NCBI GenBank assembly: GCA_023416315.1
Contig: JAEZIA010000452.1
Location: forward strand, 1-30,324
Direction: 5' to 3'
DNA length: 30,324 nucleotides
Source of the DNA: Actinomycetes bacterium
GTDB taxonomy: Bacteria; Actinomycetota; Actinomycetes; Mycobacteriales; Mycobacteriaceae
Shown: positions 17,141 through 26,637 of the stretch, one piece after another
How positions within the stretch are numbered: the stretch's first letter is position 1
Layout: every line of letters starts with the position of its first letter
Translations under genes and position numbers: made by a program
The notes under the pieces: generated by a model
The model's input: the letters and a program-made list of their open reading frames with translations, nothing else
Database searches by the model: none
What the model was told of the DNA's origin: nothing

Positions 17141-18583
17141 ATGCGCCGACGACACCTCACCCGTCTGCTTGCCGTCGCGGGCGTCGCCGCGGTGCTGGCC
17201 GGTTGCGGCACCACGATCGTCGGCAAGGCGGTCTCGGTGTTCGACGACCCGTTCAAGGTCGGCGGCCTGAAAGCCGTCGACGGTCCAAGCGGTCTGCGCG
17301 CGAATCCCGAGGAGCCCACGCGAAAGGTCTCGCACAGCGACGGCGGCAAGGACGACGAGATCGGTGCGCTGTCGATCAGTGACCTGGAGGCGTTCTGGAA
17401 GAACGAGTACACAGGCACGTTCGACGGCGAGTTCCGGCCCGTCAAGGCCCTCATCTCCTGGGACTCCAATGATTACGACGGCGAATTCTGCGGTGACTCG
17501 GCGGCCGGGCTGATCAACGCCGGTTTCTGCGAGGACGACAACACCATCGGGTGGGATCGCGGCGTGCTGTTCCCGGCCTTGCGACAAGCCAACGGCGACA
17601 TGGCCATCACGATGGTGCTGGCCCACGAGTACGGGCACGCCATCCAGCGGATGGCCAAGCTGAACAAGAAGGGCACCCCGACGCTGGTGGCCGAGCAGCA
17701 GGCGGACTGCCTGGCCGGGGTGTACATGCGGTGGGTGGCCGAAGGTAACTCGAAGCGGTTCACGCTGAGCACCGGCGACGGACTGAACAACCTTCTGGCT
17801 GCGATGATTTCGTTCCGCGACCCGTTGCTGAGCCAGGACGACTATTCGGGCAGCGGCGACGAGCACGGCTCGGCGTTCGAACGGATCTCGGCCTTCCAGT
17901 TCGGTTTCACCGACGGGCCGTCGTCGTGCGCGGCCATCGACGCCCAGGAGATCGGCCAGCGCCGCGGCGACCTGCCGATCGAACTGCAACGCGACCAGAC
18001 CGGCGAGTGGCCGGTCTCCGAGGAATCGGTCCGCGCGATCGTCGACGCGCTGAACATCCTGTTCTCGCCCAAGAACCCGCCGACGCTGAGCTTCGATGCC
18101 GCCTCGGCGGCCAGGTGTCCCGATGCCCGGCCCAGCCCGCCGGTGTCGTTCTGCCCGGCCAGCAACACCATCGCCGTCGACCTGCCCGGGTTGGCGAAGA
18201 TGGGCGCCTCCAACGAGGGTGAGGACAACGTCCTGGTCACCGGCGACAACACCGCCTACTCGGTGCTGGCATCGCGGTACATGCTGGCGCTGCAGCACGA
18301 GCGCGGCGGCCTCGTGCTCGACAACGCCGAAGCCGGGCTGCGCACCGCCTGCCTGACCGGGGTGGCCACCACCAAACTGTCGAAGGAGGTCACCACCCCC
18401 GACGGCAACACCGTGGCGCTGACCGCAGGCGACATCGACGAGGCGGTGTCGGGTCTGCTGACCAACGGCCTGGTGGCCAGCGACGTCAACGGTGACTCGG
18501 TGCCCGCCGGGTTCAACCGCATCGACGCGTTCCGCATCGGGGTGCTCGGCGACCAGGAGCGCTGCATCAAGCGCTTCCCGTAG
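17141..18583 (+). CDS. Lipoprotein neutral zinc metallopeptidase (LpqM-like)
   Basis: The 480-aa precursor begins MRRRHLTRLLAVAGVAAVL and reaches a lipobox L-A-G-C with Cys22, so it is probably a lipoprotein at the outer face of the membrane. The gluzincin-type zinc site is AHEYGHAIQ (HEYGH ~162-166), with a third ligand likely in AEQQADCLAG (Glu ~185). This matches neutral zinc peptidases of the YpfJ/LpqM kind; its protein substrate is unknown. The C-terminal half (~300-480) is not assigned to a family. The start could instead be GTG 17132. The gene lies in the dinG-glgP interval and converges on the porin gene. Confidence 0.88.
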   Translation: MRRRHLTRLLAVAGVAAVLAGCGTTIVGKAVSVFDDPFKVGGLKAVDGPSGLRANPEEPTRKVSHSDGGKDDEIGALSISDLEAFWKNEYTGTFDGEFRPVKALISWDSNDYDGEFCGDSAAGLINAGFCEDDNTIGWDRGVLFPALRQANGDMAITMVLAHEYGHAIQRMAKLNKKGTPTLVAEQQADCLAGVYMRWVAEGNSKRFTLSTGDGLNNLLAAMISFRDPLLSQDDYSGSGDEHGSAFERISAFQFGFTDGPSSCAAIDAQEIGQRRGDLPIELQRDQTGEWPVSEESVRAIVDALNILFSPKNPPTLSFDAASAARCPDARPSPPVSFCPASNTIAVDLPGLAKMGASNEGEDNVLVTGDNTAYSVLASRYMLALQHERGGLVLDNAEAGLRTACLTGVATTKLSKEVTTPDGNTVALTAGDIDEAVSGLLTNGLVASDVNGDSVPAGFNRIDAFRIGVLGDQERCIKRFP

Positions 18584-18595
18584 GCGCCACTGCGC

Positions 18596-18651
18596 CGAGC
18601 GTGCGTGGAGATCGCCCCGCGGGCGTCTTTCGCGATCTGAGCGCGCACTCG
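18596..18651. repeat. Intergenic palindromic repeat, copy B
   Basis: The outer arms CGAGCGTGCG (18596-18605) and CGCGCACTCG (18642-18651) are imperfect inverted repeats (8 of 10). The inner arms AGATCGC (18609-18615) and GCGATCT (18632-18638) are perfect. The left arm is identical to that of copy A at 7668. It lies between convergent genes and could act as a bidirectional transcription end, although there is no T tract. Confidence 0.55.
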
Positions 18652-18663
18652 AGGGAACCGGCG

Positions 18664-19383
18664 CTAGATCTTCTTGGTGACCCCGTACCAGGACAGGATC
18701 GCGTCGCCCTCGTCGGTGGACTTGCTCAGCGTCGCATAGGAGCGGATGAACGACTCACCCACGCAGCCATCGATTTTCACGTGGAAGTTGCTGATCGACA
18801 CCCACGGCCGGTCACCTTTGTACTCCTTCTTGGTCACCGGGACGATGTTGATGATGCCGGGCTTGAGGCCGACGGTGATACCGCCGCCGACGTTGCCGCC
18901 GACACCGGGCAGCAGCCCTTCGGCGGCGTTGTTCGGAAAGTCCAGGCCGAGGAAGCCGATCGAGGCGTTGCCGCCGACGGTGCCGGTCAGCGCGACCCCG
19001 TTGGAGGTGCTCATGTCGATGCCGCAGCCGATCTGATAGCCGACCTCGAACACGCCCTTCGGGTAATCACCCGGTCCGTCGAGCGCGCCATTGAAAACGC
19101 CGCTGACGATGTACTCGCGCGAGGAGATCGCGGTGGTCAGCGGTGCGCTCGGCATCTGCACCTCGTCCTTGGCCGAGATCGTCAGTGTCCAGCCGTCGGG
19201 CGATGTCGTGGTGGCCGGCGGGGTGGAGGCCACTTTGCCGTCGTCGACCGGCGGCGCGGCAGGGTCGACGGCGGCCACCGGCTGGGCCAGGTCGGCTCCC
19301 GGATCGGGATCGGCCGACGCCGGTACCGGCGTAGCCAACAGGGTGCCCACCAGCGCCATCAGCGCCGCGCGACGAACGAACAC
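18664..19383 (-). CDS. MspA-family outer-membrane porin
   Basis: The 239-aa precursor starts MFVRRAALMALVGTLLATP with a signal peptide probably cut after PASA. A Pro/Ala-rich linker (~22-55) precedes the MspA core: REYIVSGVFNGAL, GVFEVGYQIGCGIDMS, a Gly-rich stretch (GVGGNVGGGITVGL) and a terminal IRSYATLSKST strand. MspA-type proteins form octameric channels in the mycobacterial outer membrane for small hydrophilic solutes. Unlike MspA itself, two Cys are present (GCGI and DGCVGE) that could form a disulfide, and the N-terminal linker is unusually long, so it is a divergent family member. The start could be GTG 19395; GTG 19383 is better placed after GGGAAGG. Confidence 0.9.
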   Translation of the reverse strand: MFVRRAALMALVGTLLATPVPASADPDPGADLAQPVAAVDPAAPPVDDGKVASTPPATTTSPDGWTLTISAKDEVQMPSAPLTTAISSREYIVSGVFNGALDGPGDYPKGVFEVGYQIGCGIDMSTSNGVALTGTVGGNASIGFLGLDFPNNAAEGLLPGVGGNVGGGITVGLKPGIINIVPVTKKEYKGDRPWVSISNFHVKIDGCVGESFIRSYATLSKSTDEGDAILSWYGVTKKI

Positions 19384-19452
19384 TGCGAAGAACACCTTCC
19401 CGGAGGGCCGCCGGTCCGCCCCGATGCGGCACCGGTCGACACTCCCTTTGGG

Positions 19453-19458
19453 AACCTA
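19453..19458 (-). promoter_or_regulatory. Possible -10 box of the porin gene
   Basis: TAGGTT on the minus strand fits TANNNT and would give a leader of about 60 nt before GTG 19383. The -35 region is weak, so support is limited. Confidence 0.25.
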
Positions 19459-19503
19459 CAGGTGGCTCCCATGCCCTGCTAACCGGTTCGGCAACTCCCA
19501 GCG

Positions 19504-22086
19504 TTACGCCAGGGTGACCAGGCCCAGTTCGTTGTCACCGGCCAGCAGGGGGTGATGCGGCAGCACGCGCACCGTGTAGCCGACGGCACCGGCCACCGGT
19601 AGCGGGGTGGTCGTGGTGAAGATGTCGGTGCCGCCGTCACCGGAACCGGCGTGCGCCATGTCGACGGTGATCGGGTTCTGCAGCGCGTCGGCGGCGTCGA
19701 CCCGGCCCAACACCGCCTGCACGACGACCTCGTCCGGCCGCAGCCCGGCCAGTGCGACGGTGGCGGTCAGGGTCAGCTCCGAACCCAACAGCGGGGTGTC
19801 CGGCAGGCCGGTGCTGTCGACGTCGGTGATCTGGATCTTCGGCCAGGCCTCCTGGGCGCGCAGTCGATACGCCGACAGTTCCCGGGCCGCGCCGAACGGC
19901 AAGCCGTCGATGGGCGCGCTGGTACGCCGCAGCGACTGCGCGGCAGGCGCGTAGTACTTCTCGGTGTAGTCGCGCACCATCCGCGATGCCAGCACCTTGG
20001 GTCCCAGTGCCTGCAGGGTGTGCCGGACCATCTCCACCCAGCGGGTCGGCACTCCGTTGTCGTCGCGGTCGTAGAACGTCGGGCCGACCGAGTGCTCGAG
20101 CAGGTTGTAGAGCGCGGCGGCCTCCAGGTCGTCGCGGCGGTTCTCGTCGGCCAGGCCGTCGGCTGTCGGTATCTCCCAACCGTTTTCGCCGTCGAACCAC
20201 TCGTCCCACCAGCCGTCGCGGATGGACAGGTTCAGGCCGCCGTTCAACGCGCTCTTCATGCCGGACGTACCGCAGGCCTCCAGCGGGCGCAGCGGATTGT
20301 TCAGCCACACATCGCATCCCCAGTACAGCTGGCGAGCCATCGACATGTCGTAGTCGGGCAGGAAAGCGATGCGGTGGCGGACCTCCGGCCGATCGGCGAA
20401 CCTGACGATCTGCTGGATCAGGGCCTTGCCCGCGTCGTCGGCCGGATGGGACTTGCCCGCCACGATCAGCTGGATCGGCTTCTCCTCGTCGAGCAGCAGT
20501 GCCTCGAGCCGCTGCGGGTCACGCAGCATCAGGGTGAGACGCTTGTAGGTGGGAACCCGCCTGGCGAACCCGATGGTCAGCACCTCGGGATCGAAAGCCG
20601 TTGCGATCCAGCCGAGTTCGGCCTCCGACGCACCGCGCTCCAACCACGACCGGCGCAGCCGCTGGCGGACATCCTCGACCAGCAGCGCTTTCAACTGCGA
20701 CCGGATCCACCAGATGTGGCCGGTGTCGACCTGCTGCAGCTTCTGCCAGACGTTGGCCTCCCGCAACGCCTCGGTGGAGCCGGCCAGTTCGCGGCCCAGC
20801 TCCATCCACTGCGGCGCCGCCCAGGTGGGCCCGTGCACCCCGTTGGTGATCGACCCGATCGGCACCTCCGCCGGATCGAAACCGGGCCACAGCTCGTCGA
20901 ACATCGCGCGGCTGACCCGGCCGTGCAGCAGCGACACCCCGTTGGCGCGCTGCGCGAGCCGAAGGCCCATGTGCGCCATGTTGAACTTCGTGGGATCGTC
21001 CTCGGCGCCGAACGCCAGCACCCGTCCGACCGGAACATCAGGCAGCAGAGGAGTTTTCCCGCCGTCGCCGAAATAGCGCTGCACCATCTCGACCGGGAAC
21101 CGGTCGATGCCTGCGGGCACCGGGGTGTGGGTGGTGAACACCGTGCTGGCCCGCACCAGCGTCAGCGCGGTGTCGAAGTCCAGGTTCTGCTCGGAGATGT
21201 ATTCGCGGATCCGCTCGACCCCGAGGAAGCCGGCGTGGCCTTCGTTCATGTGAAACACATCGGGAGCGGGCAAGCCCTCGATCGCGGTGAACGCGCGGAT
21301 CGCCCGCACCCCGCCGATACCGGCCAGCAGTTCCTGTTTGATCCGGTGCTCCTGGTCACCGCCGTAGAGCCGGTCGGTGACGTTGCGCAGATCGTGTTCG
21401 TTTTCGGGGATGTCAGAATCCAACAGCAGCAGCGGGATCCGACCAACCTGGGCGACCCACACCCGGGCGCGCAGCACCGAGTCCTCCGGCATCGCCAACT
21501 CCACCAGCACCGGCGCGCCGGCGGCGTCGGTCAGCAGCCGCAGCGGCAGACCCTGCGGATCCAGCGACGGATAGTTCTCGTGCTGCCAGCCGTCGGCGGT
21601 CAGCGATTGGCGGAAGTACCCCGAGCGGTAGTACAGGCCGACGGCGATCAGGGGCAGGCCCAGATCCGACGCCGATTTCAGGTGGTCGCCGGCCAGAATG
21701 CCAAGACCGCCCGAATAGTTGGGCAGCACCTCGGCGACGCCGAACTCCATCGAGAAGTAGGCGATACCCGTCGGCATCGACTCGGCGTTCTGCTCCTGAT
21801 ACCACATCGGCCGGCTCAGGTAGTCGTCCAGATCCGCCGCGAGCTGATCCAGAGCGGTAAGGAACGGCTCGTCCTCGGCCAGCTCATCGAGCCGGGCCGG
21901 GGTGACCGCACCGAGCAGCGCCACCGGGTCCTGGCCGGTCTGCAGCCACAGTTGCGGATCGATCGAGGCGAACAGATCCTGAGTGGGTTTGTCCCATGAC
22001 CAACGCAAATTGGTGGACAGCGCACCGAGTGCGGCAAGCCGCTCAGGCAAATGGGCACGGACCGTGAACCTGCGGAGAGCCTTCAC
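19504..22086 (-). CDS. glgP: Alpha-glucan (glycogen) phosphorylase
   Basis: GlgP removes glucose from alpha-1,4-glucan ends as glucose-1-phosphate using PLP. The 860-aa protein belongs to the bacterial/archaeal AgpA-type phosphorylase subfamily with an N-terminal extension (DUF3417-like, ~1-110, including LRWSWDKPTQDLF). Recognisable parts are YFSMEFGVAEVLPNYSGGLG, VFTTHTPVPAGIDRF, GSITNGVHGPTW and the PLP site EACGTSGMKSALNGG with Lys611. GTG 22086 is preceded by AAGGTGAG, which can be read as a ribosome-binding site or, as TAAGGT (22095-22100), as a -10 box. It is divergent from glgE-glgB, which make the glucan, so the locus pairs synthesis with degradation. Confidence 0.96.
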   Translation of the reverse strand: MKALRRFTVRAHLPERLAALGALSTNLRWSWDKPTQDLFASIDPQLWLQTGQDPVALLGAVTPARLDELAEDEPFLTALDQLAADLDDYLSRPMWYQEQNAESMPTGIAYFSMEFGVAEVLPNYSGGLGILAGDHLKSASDLGLPLIAVGLYYRSGYFRQSLTADGWQHENYPSLDPQGLPLRLLTDAAGAPVLVELAMPEDSVLRARVWVAQVGRIPLLLLDSDIPENEHDLRNVTDRLYGGDQEHRIKQELLAGIGGVRAIRAFTAIEGLPAPDVFHMNEGHAGFLGVERIREYISEQNLDFDTALTLVRASTVFTTHTPVPAGIDRFPVEMVQRYFGDGGKTPLLPDVPVGRVLAFGAEDDPTKFNMAHMGLRLAQRANGVSLLHGRVSRAMFDELWPGFDPAEVPIGSITNGVHGPTWAAPQWMELGRELAGSTEALREANVWQKLQQVDTGHIWWIRSQLKALLVEDVRQRLRRSWLERGASEAELGWIATAFDPEVLTIGFARRVPTYKRLTLMLRDPQRLEALLLDEEKPIQLIVAGKSHPADDAGKALIQQIVRFADRPEVRHRIAFLPDYDMSMARQLYWGCDVWLNNPLRPLEACGTSGMKSALNGGLNLSIRDGWWDEWFDGENGWEIPTADGLADENRRDDLEAAALYNLLEHSVGPTFYDRDDNGVPTRWVEMVRHTLQALGPKVLASRMVRDYTEKYYAPAAQSLRRTSAPIDGLPFGAARELSAYRLRAQEAWPKIQITDVDSTGLPDTPLLGSELTLTATVALAGLRPDEVVVQAVLGRVDAADALQNPITVDMAHAGSGDGGTDIFTTTTPLPVAGAVGYTVRVLPHHPLLAGDNELGLVTLA

Positions 22087-22316
22087 ACGTTCTCACCTTA
22101 CTGAGATCGCCCGGGGCGGTTGAGTGCGCATCGCTTCTTCCCCGGCCATCAAGTCCGCGCACTACGGTGTGAAGAGAGCGCGATGCGGTTACCCCGAGGG
22201 TCACGGACTCTCACGACCGGTGCAGCGACAGCCGTCTCTGTGCCACGACAACGAGAAACCGACTCAAGCCGGCGCGGGGCAGGCCACGCCGCACAGGTCA
22301 GGAATGGAGTGGTTGG
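22087..22316. promoter_or_regulatory. Divergent glgP / glgE control region
   Basis: This 230-bp gap carries the promoters of both divergent glucan genes. It contains the inverted repeat AGTGCGC (22123-22129) / GCGCACT (22157-22163), a degenerate relative of the intergenic palindromes. GGAG at 22306-22309 is the ribosome-binding site of glgE. Short frames inside it show no sign of being genes. Confidence 0.5.
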
Positions 22317-24404
22317 GTGCCCGGTCGTATCGAGATCGATGACGTCGCGCCCGTTGTGTCCTGCGGAACCTATCCGGCCAAGGCGGTCGTCGGCGAAGTC
22401 GTGCCGGTGGCCGCGACGGTCTGGCGCGAAGGGCACGAGGCGGTGGCGGCGACGTTGGTGGTGCGCTACCTCGGCACGGCACACCCACAGCTCGGGCAGA
22501 ACCCGGCCCGTCGGGTCAAGGCGCCCGACAGCGCCGAGTTGACCGAGGGTGCCCCAGCGGTCGCCAGGATCAAGCCGCAGCTGTACCCGATGGCCATGGG
22601 GCGCACGCCGGATCTGTTCCACGGCCAGTTCGTGCCCGACCGGGTGGGCCTGTGGACGTTCCGCATCGACGGCTGGGGTGACCCACTCACGACGTGGCGG
22701 CACAACGTCACCGTCAAACTCGACGCCGGCCAGGGTGAGTCCGAGCTCAACAACGACCTGATCGTGGGCGGCAACCTGCTGGCCCGGGCCGCCACCGGGG
22801 TGCCGCGCGACCGCCGCGCGCCGCTGCTGGAGGCCGCCGCCGCGCTGCGCCAGCCCGGGGACCCGCTGACCCGGGCGGCGCTGGCGCTGTCCCACGAGGT
22901 CACCGAGCTGCTCGCCGAGTTCCCGCTGCGTGAACTGGTCACCCGGGGCAGCACGTACGGCATCTGGGTGGACCGGCCGATGGCGCGGTGCAGCGCCTGG
23001 TACGAGCTGTTCCCCCGCTCCACCGGTGGTCGCGACGCCGACGGCAAGCCGGTGCACGGCACATTCGAAACGGCGGCGGCGGCACTGCCGCGGGTCGCGG
23101 GGATGGGCTTCAACGTCGTCTACCTGCCGCCCATCCACCCCATCGGCAAGGTGCATCGCAAGGGCCGCAACAACACTGTGACGGCCGAACCCGGTGACGT
23201 CGGCTCACCGTGGGCGATCGGCAGCGACGAGGGGGGCCACGACGCCATTCACCCCGAGCTGGGCACGATCGAGGATTTCGACCGCTTCGTCGCCGCCGCC
23301 CGCGACAACGGGCTGGAGGTGGCCCTGGACCTCGCGCTGCAGTGCGCCCCGGATCACCCGTGGGCCAAGAATCACCGGGAGTGGTTCACCGAGCTGCCCG
23401 ACGGCACCATCGCCTATGCGGAGAATCCGCCGAAGAAATACCAGGACATCTATCCGCTGAACTTCGACAACGACCCCGGCGGCCTCTACGACGAGGTGCT
23501 GCGGGTGGTGCGGCATTGGATGGACCACGGCGTCAAGATCTTTCGGGTCGACAACCCGCACACCAAGCCGCCGAACTTCTGGGCGTGGCTGATCAGCCAG
23601 GTCAAGGCCATCGATCCGGACGTGCTGTTCCTGGCCGAGGCGTTCACCCGGCCCGCGAGGTTGAACGGTCTGGCGAAACTCGGCTTCACTCAGTCGTATT
23701 CGTACTTCACCTGGCGTACCGCGAAGTGGGAGATCGAGGAATTCGGCCGCCAGATCGCCGAGCACGCCGACTACACGCGGCCGAACCTGTTCGTCAACAC
23801 GCCGGACATCCTGCACGAGAGCCTGCAGCACGGTGGGCCGGGCATGTTCGCGATCCGGGCCGTTCTGGCCTCGACGATGGGCAGCTCGTGGGGGGTGTAC
23901 TCCGGCTACGAACTCTTCGAGCACGTGCCGGTGCGCGAGGGCAGCGAGGAGTACCTGGACTCCGAGAAATACGAGCTGCGGCCGCGCGACTTCGAGGCCG
24001 CGCTGGCCCAAGGCCAGTCCCTGGAACCATTCCTGCGGCGCCTCAACGAGATCCGTCACCTGCACCCGGCGCTGTGCCAGCTGCGCACGATCACGTTCCA
24101 CCACATCGACAACGACGCGTTGCTGGCCTACAGCAAGTTCGACCCGGTGTCCGGGGACACCGTGCTGGTGGTGGTGACATTGAACGCTTTCGGTCCTGAA
24201 GAGGGCACCCTGTGGCTAGATATGGCCGCTTTGGGTATGCAGCCCTACGACCGTTTCTGGGTGCGCGACGAGATCACCGGGGAGGAATACCAGTGGGGCC
24301 AGTCGAACTATGTGCGCCTGGAGCCGGCCCGAGCCGTCGCGCACATCCTGAACATGCCGTTGATACCGCAGGAGCAGAGGGCAGTTCTGCTGCGCCGGGA
24401 ATGA
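22317..24404 (+). CDS. glgE: Maltose-1-phosphate maltosyltransferase
   Basis: GlgE transfers maltosyl units from alpha-maltose-1-phosphate to the non-reducing end of alpha-1,4-glucan (GH13 subfamily 3). The 695-aa protein has an N-terminal beta domain and helical insert (~1-200), then the catalytic barrel: nucleophile Asp412 in [10 protein letters not shown], acid/base Glu441 in FLAEAFTRP and Asp497 in [24 protein letters not shown] is another family hallmark, and [14 protein letters not shown] is present. GTG 22317 follows GGAG with 7-nt spacing. It is 25 bp upstream of glgB; in M. tuberculosis this pathway starts from trehalose or GlgM and its disruption is toxic through maltose-1-phosphate build-up. 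Confidence 0.97.
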   Translation: MPGRIEIDDVAPVVSCGTYPAKAVVGEVVPVAATVWREGHEAVAATLVVRYLGTAHPQLGQNPARRVKAPDSAELTEGAPAVARIKPQLYPMAMGRTPDLFHGQFVPDRVGLWTFRIDGWGDPLTTWRHNVTVKLDAGQGESELNNDLIVGGNLLARAATGVPRDRRAPLLEAAAALRQPGDPLTRAALALSHEVTELLAEFPLRELVTRGSTYGIWVDRPMARCSAWYELFPRSTGGRDADGKPVHGTFETAAAALPRVAGMGFNVVYLPPIHPIGKVHRKGRNNTVTAEPGDVGSPWAIGSDEGGHDAIHPELGTIEDFDRFVAAARDNGLEVALDLALQCAPDHPWAKNHREWFTELPDGTIAYAENPPKKYQDIYPLNFDNDPGGLYDEVLRVVRHWMDHGVKIFRVDNPHTKPPNFWAWLISQVKAIDPDVLFLAEAFTRPARLNGLAKLGFTQSYSYFTWRTAKWEIEEFGRQIAEHADYTRPNLFVNTPDILHESLQHGGPGMFAIRAVLASTMGSSWGVYSGYELFEHVPVREGSEEYLDSEKYELRPRDFEAALAQGQSLEPFLRRLNEIRHLHPALCQLRTITFHHIDNDALLAYSKFDPVSGDTVLVVVTLNAFGPEEGTLWLDMAALGMQPYDRFWVRDEITGEEYQWGQSNYVRLEPARAVAHILNMPLIPQEQRAVLLRRE

Positions 24405-24414
24405 CGGGAACGAC

Positions 24415-24421
24415 GAAGGAG
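24415..24421 (+). promoter_or_regulatory. Ribosome-binding site deciding the glgB start
   Basis: GAAGGAG lies 8 nt before ATG 24430 but only 2 nt before the in-frame TTG 24424, so ATG 24430 is the better start. Confidence 0.6.
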
Positions 24422-24429
24422 CCTTGGCA

Positions 24430-26637
24430 ATGACGAGAACCGAGAAGCTCGCCAGCCCGCACCTGGCGCCCGACCCCGGTGAGCTGGCCAGGCTGGTCTC
24501 CGGCGTGCACCACAGCCCGCACAGCATTTTGGGTGCGCACGAGTACGACGACCACACCGTGATCCGCGCGCTCAAGCCGCACGCGGAGAAAGTAGTGGCC
24601 CTCATCGGCGGCGAGCGCCATCCGATGACGCACATCGACTCCGGGGTGTTCGCGGTCGCGTTGCCGTTCACCGACCTGGTCGACTACCGGCTCGAGATCA
24701 CCTATCCGGGCGACCACACGATCACCGTCGCCGACGGGTATCGCTTCCTGCCCACGCTCGGTGAAATGGACCTGTATCTGTTCGGCGAGGGTCGCCACGA
24801 ACAGCTGTGGGAGATCCTGGGCGCCCACCCCCGGTCGTTCACCACCGCCGACGGCGTGGTGGAGGGTGTGTCGTTCGCGGTGTGGGCCCCGAATGCCAAG
24901 GGCATCAACCTGACCGGTGAGTTCAACCACTGGGACGGCAACGACGCCCCAATGCGGGTGCTGGGTTCCTCCGGGGTGTGGGAGCTGTTCTGGCCCGGCT
25001 TCCCCACCGACGGGCTGTACAAGTTCCGGGTGCACGGCGTCGACGGGTCGGTCACCGACCGCGCGGATCCGTTCGCGTTCGCGACCGAGGTGCCACCGCA
25101 CACCGCATCGCGGGTGTTCACCTCGGAGTACACCTGGGACGACGCCGACTGGCTGACCCAGCGGGCCGCGCAGAACCCGGTGTTCGGGCCGATGAGCACC
25201 CTCGAGGTGCACCTAGGCTCCTGGCGGCCCGGCCTGAGCTATCGCGAGCTCGCCGACCAGCTCACCGAATACGTTCTGGCGCAGGGCTTTACCCACGTCG
25301 AGTTCCTGCCGGTGGCCGAGCACCCGTTCGGCGGCTCGTGGGGCTATCAGGTGACGTCGTACTACGCGCCGACGTCGCGGTTCGGCACCCCCGACGAATT
25401 CCGGTTCCTGGTGGACACGCTGCACCAGGCCGGCATCGGCGTGATCGTCGACTGGGTACCCGCCCACTTCCCCAAGGACGCCTGGGCGCTGGGCCGCTTC
25501 GACGGCACACCGCTCTACGAGCATTCCGACCCCCGCCGCGGCGAGCAACTGGACTGGGGCACCTACGTCTTCGATTTCGGCCGCGCCGAGGTGCGCAACT
25601 TCCTGGTGGCCAACGCGCTGTACTGGCTGCAGGAGTTCCACATCGACGGCCTACGGGTGGATGCCGTCGCCTCCATGCTGTACCTCGATTACTCGCGCCC
25701 CGAGGGCGGCTGGACGCCCAACATCTACGGCGGGCGAGAGAACCTCGAGGCGGTGCAGTTCTTGCAGGAGATGAACGCGACCGTCCACAAGAGCCATCCC
25801 GGCATCGTCACGATCGCCGAGGAGTCCACCTCGTGGCCGGGCGTCACCCGCGCGACGAACCTTGGCGGGCTTGGCTTTTCGATGAAATGGAATATGGGGT
25901 GGATGCACGACACCCTGGACTACATCAGCCGCGACCCGATCTACCGCACCTATCACCACGGCGAGCTGACGTTCTCGCTGCTGTATGCCTTCAGTGAGAA
26001 CTTCGTGCTGCCGATCAGCCACGACGAGGTGGTGCACGGCAAGGGCACGCTGTGGGGCCGGATGCCGGGCAACGACCACGTCAAAGCGGCCGGGCTGCGC
26101 AGCCTGCTGGCCTATCAGTGGGCCCATCCCGGCAAGCAGCTGTTGTTCATGGGCCAGGAGTTCGGGCAGCGCGCGGAGTGGTCGGAGGAACGCGGAGTCG
26201 ACTGGTACCAGCTCGACGAGAACAGCTACTCCGACGGGATCCAGCGCTTCGTCGCCGACCTCAACGCCTTGTACCGCGATCGTCCGTCGTTGTGGAGCCA
26301 GGACACCAAGCCCGAAGGCTATTCCTGGATCGACGCCAACGACTCGGCCAACAACGTGCTGAGCTTCCTGCGGTACGGCAGCGACGGATCGGTGCTGGCG
26401 TGCGTGTTCAATTTCTCCGGGGCCGAGCACAGTCGCTACCGGCTGGGCCTGCCGCACACGGGAACGTGGCGTGAGGTGCTCAACAGCGACGCAACGGTCT
26501 ACAACGGTGCGGGCGTCGGCAATTTCGGTGCCGTCGAGGCCACCGACGAGCCGTGGCATGGTCGGCCGGCGTCGGCGACGCTGGTGCTGCCGCCGAATTC
26601 GGCGATCTGGTTGGAGCCGGCGCCCGCGGAGGATTAG
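24430..26637 (+). CDS. glgB: 1,4-alpha-glucan branching enzyme
   Basis: GlgB cuts alpha-1,4 chains and rejoins them as alpha-1,6 branches (GH13). The 735-aa protein has two N-terminal beta-sandwich modules (~1-230; the second, CBM48, with [20 protein letters not shown]), then the barrel with nucleophile Asp411 ([11 protein letters not shown]), acid/base Glu464 (TIAEEST) and Asp532 ([10 protein letters not shown]), and a C-terminal beta domain. Motif [12 protein letters not shown] is typical. It probably shares an mRNA with glgE. Its TAG stop overlaps the TAA stop of the convergent thioredoxin-like gene by 3 bp on opposite strands (26634-26637), leaving no intergenic space for a terminator. 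Confidence 0.97.
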   Translation: MTRTEKLASPHLAPDPGELARLVSGVHHSPHSILGAHEYDDHTVIRALKPHAEKVVALIGGERHPMTHIDSGVFAVALPFTDLVDYRLEITYPGDHTITVADGYRFLPTLGEMDLYLFGEGRHEQLWEILGAHPRSFTTADGVVEGVSFAVWAPNAKGINLTGEFNHWDGNDAPMRVLGSSGVWELFWPGFPTDGLYKFRVHGVDGSVTDRADPFAFATEVPPHTASRVFTSEYTWDDADWLTQRAAQNPVFGPMSTLEVHLGSWRPGLSYRELADQLTEYVLAQGFTHVEFLPVAEHPFGGSWGYQVTSYYAPTSRFGTPDEFRFLVDTLHQAGIGVIVDWVPAHFPKDAWALGRFDGTPLYEHSDPRRGEQLDWGTYVFDFGRAEVRNFLVANALYWLQEFHIDGLRVDAVASMLYLDYSRPEGGWTPNIYGGRENLEAVQFLQEMNATVHKSHPGIVTIAEESTSWPGVTRATNLGGLGFSMKWNMGWMHDTLDYISRDPIYRTYHHGELTFSLLYAFSENFVLPISHDEVVHGKGTLWGRMPGNDHVKAAGLRSLLAYQWAHPGKQLLFMGQEFGQRAEWSEERGVDWYQLDENSYSDGIQRFVADLNALYRDRPSLWSQDTKPEGYSWIDANDSANNVLSFLRYGSDGSVLACVFNFSGAEHSRYRLGLPHTGTWREVLNSDATVYNGAGVGNFGAVEATDEPWHGRPASATLVLPPNSAIWLEPAPAED

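Noticed and set aside
19651..21999. 782-codon plus-strand frame opposite glgP
   Set aside because: It mirrors a highly conserved phosphorylase gene and shows only GC-driven composition.
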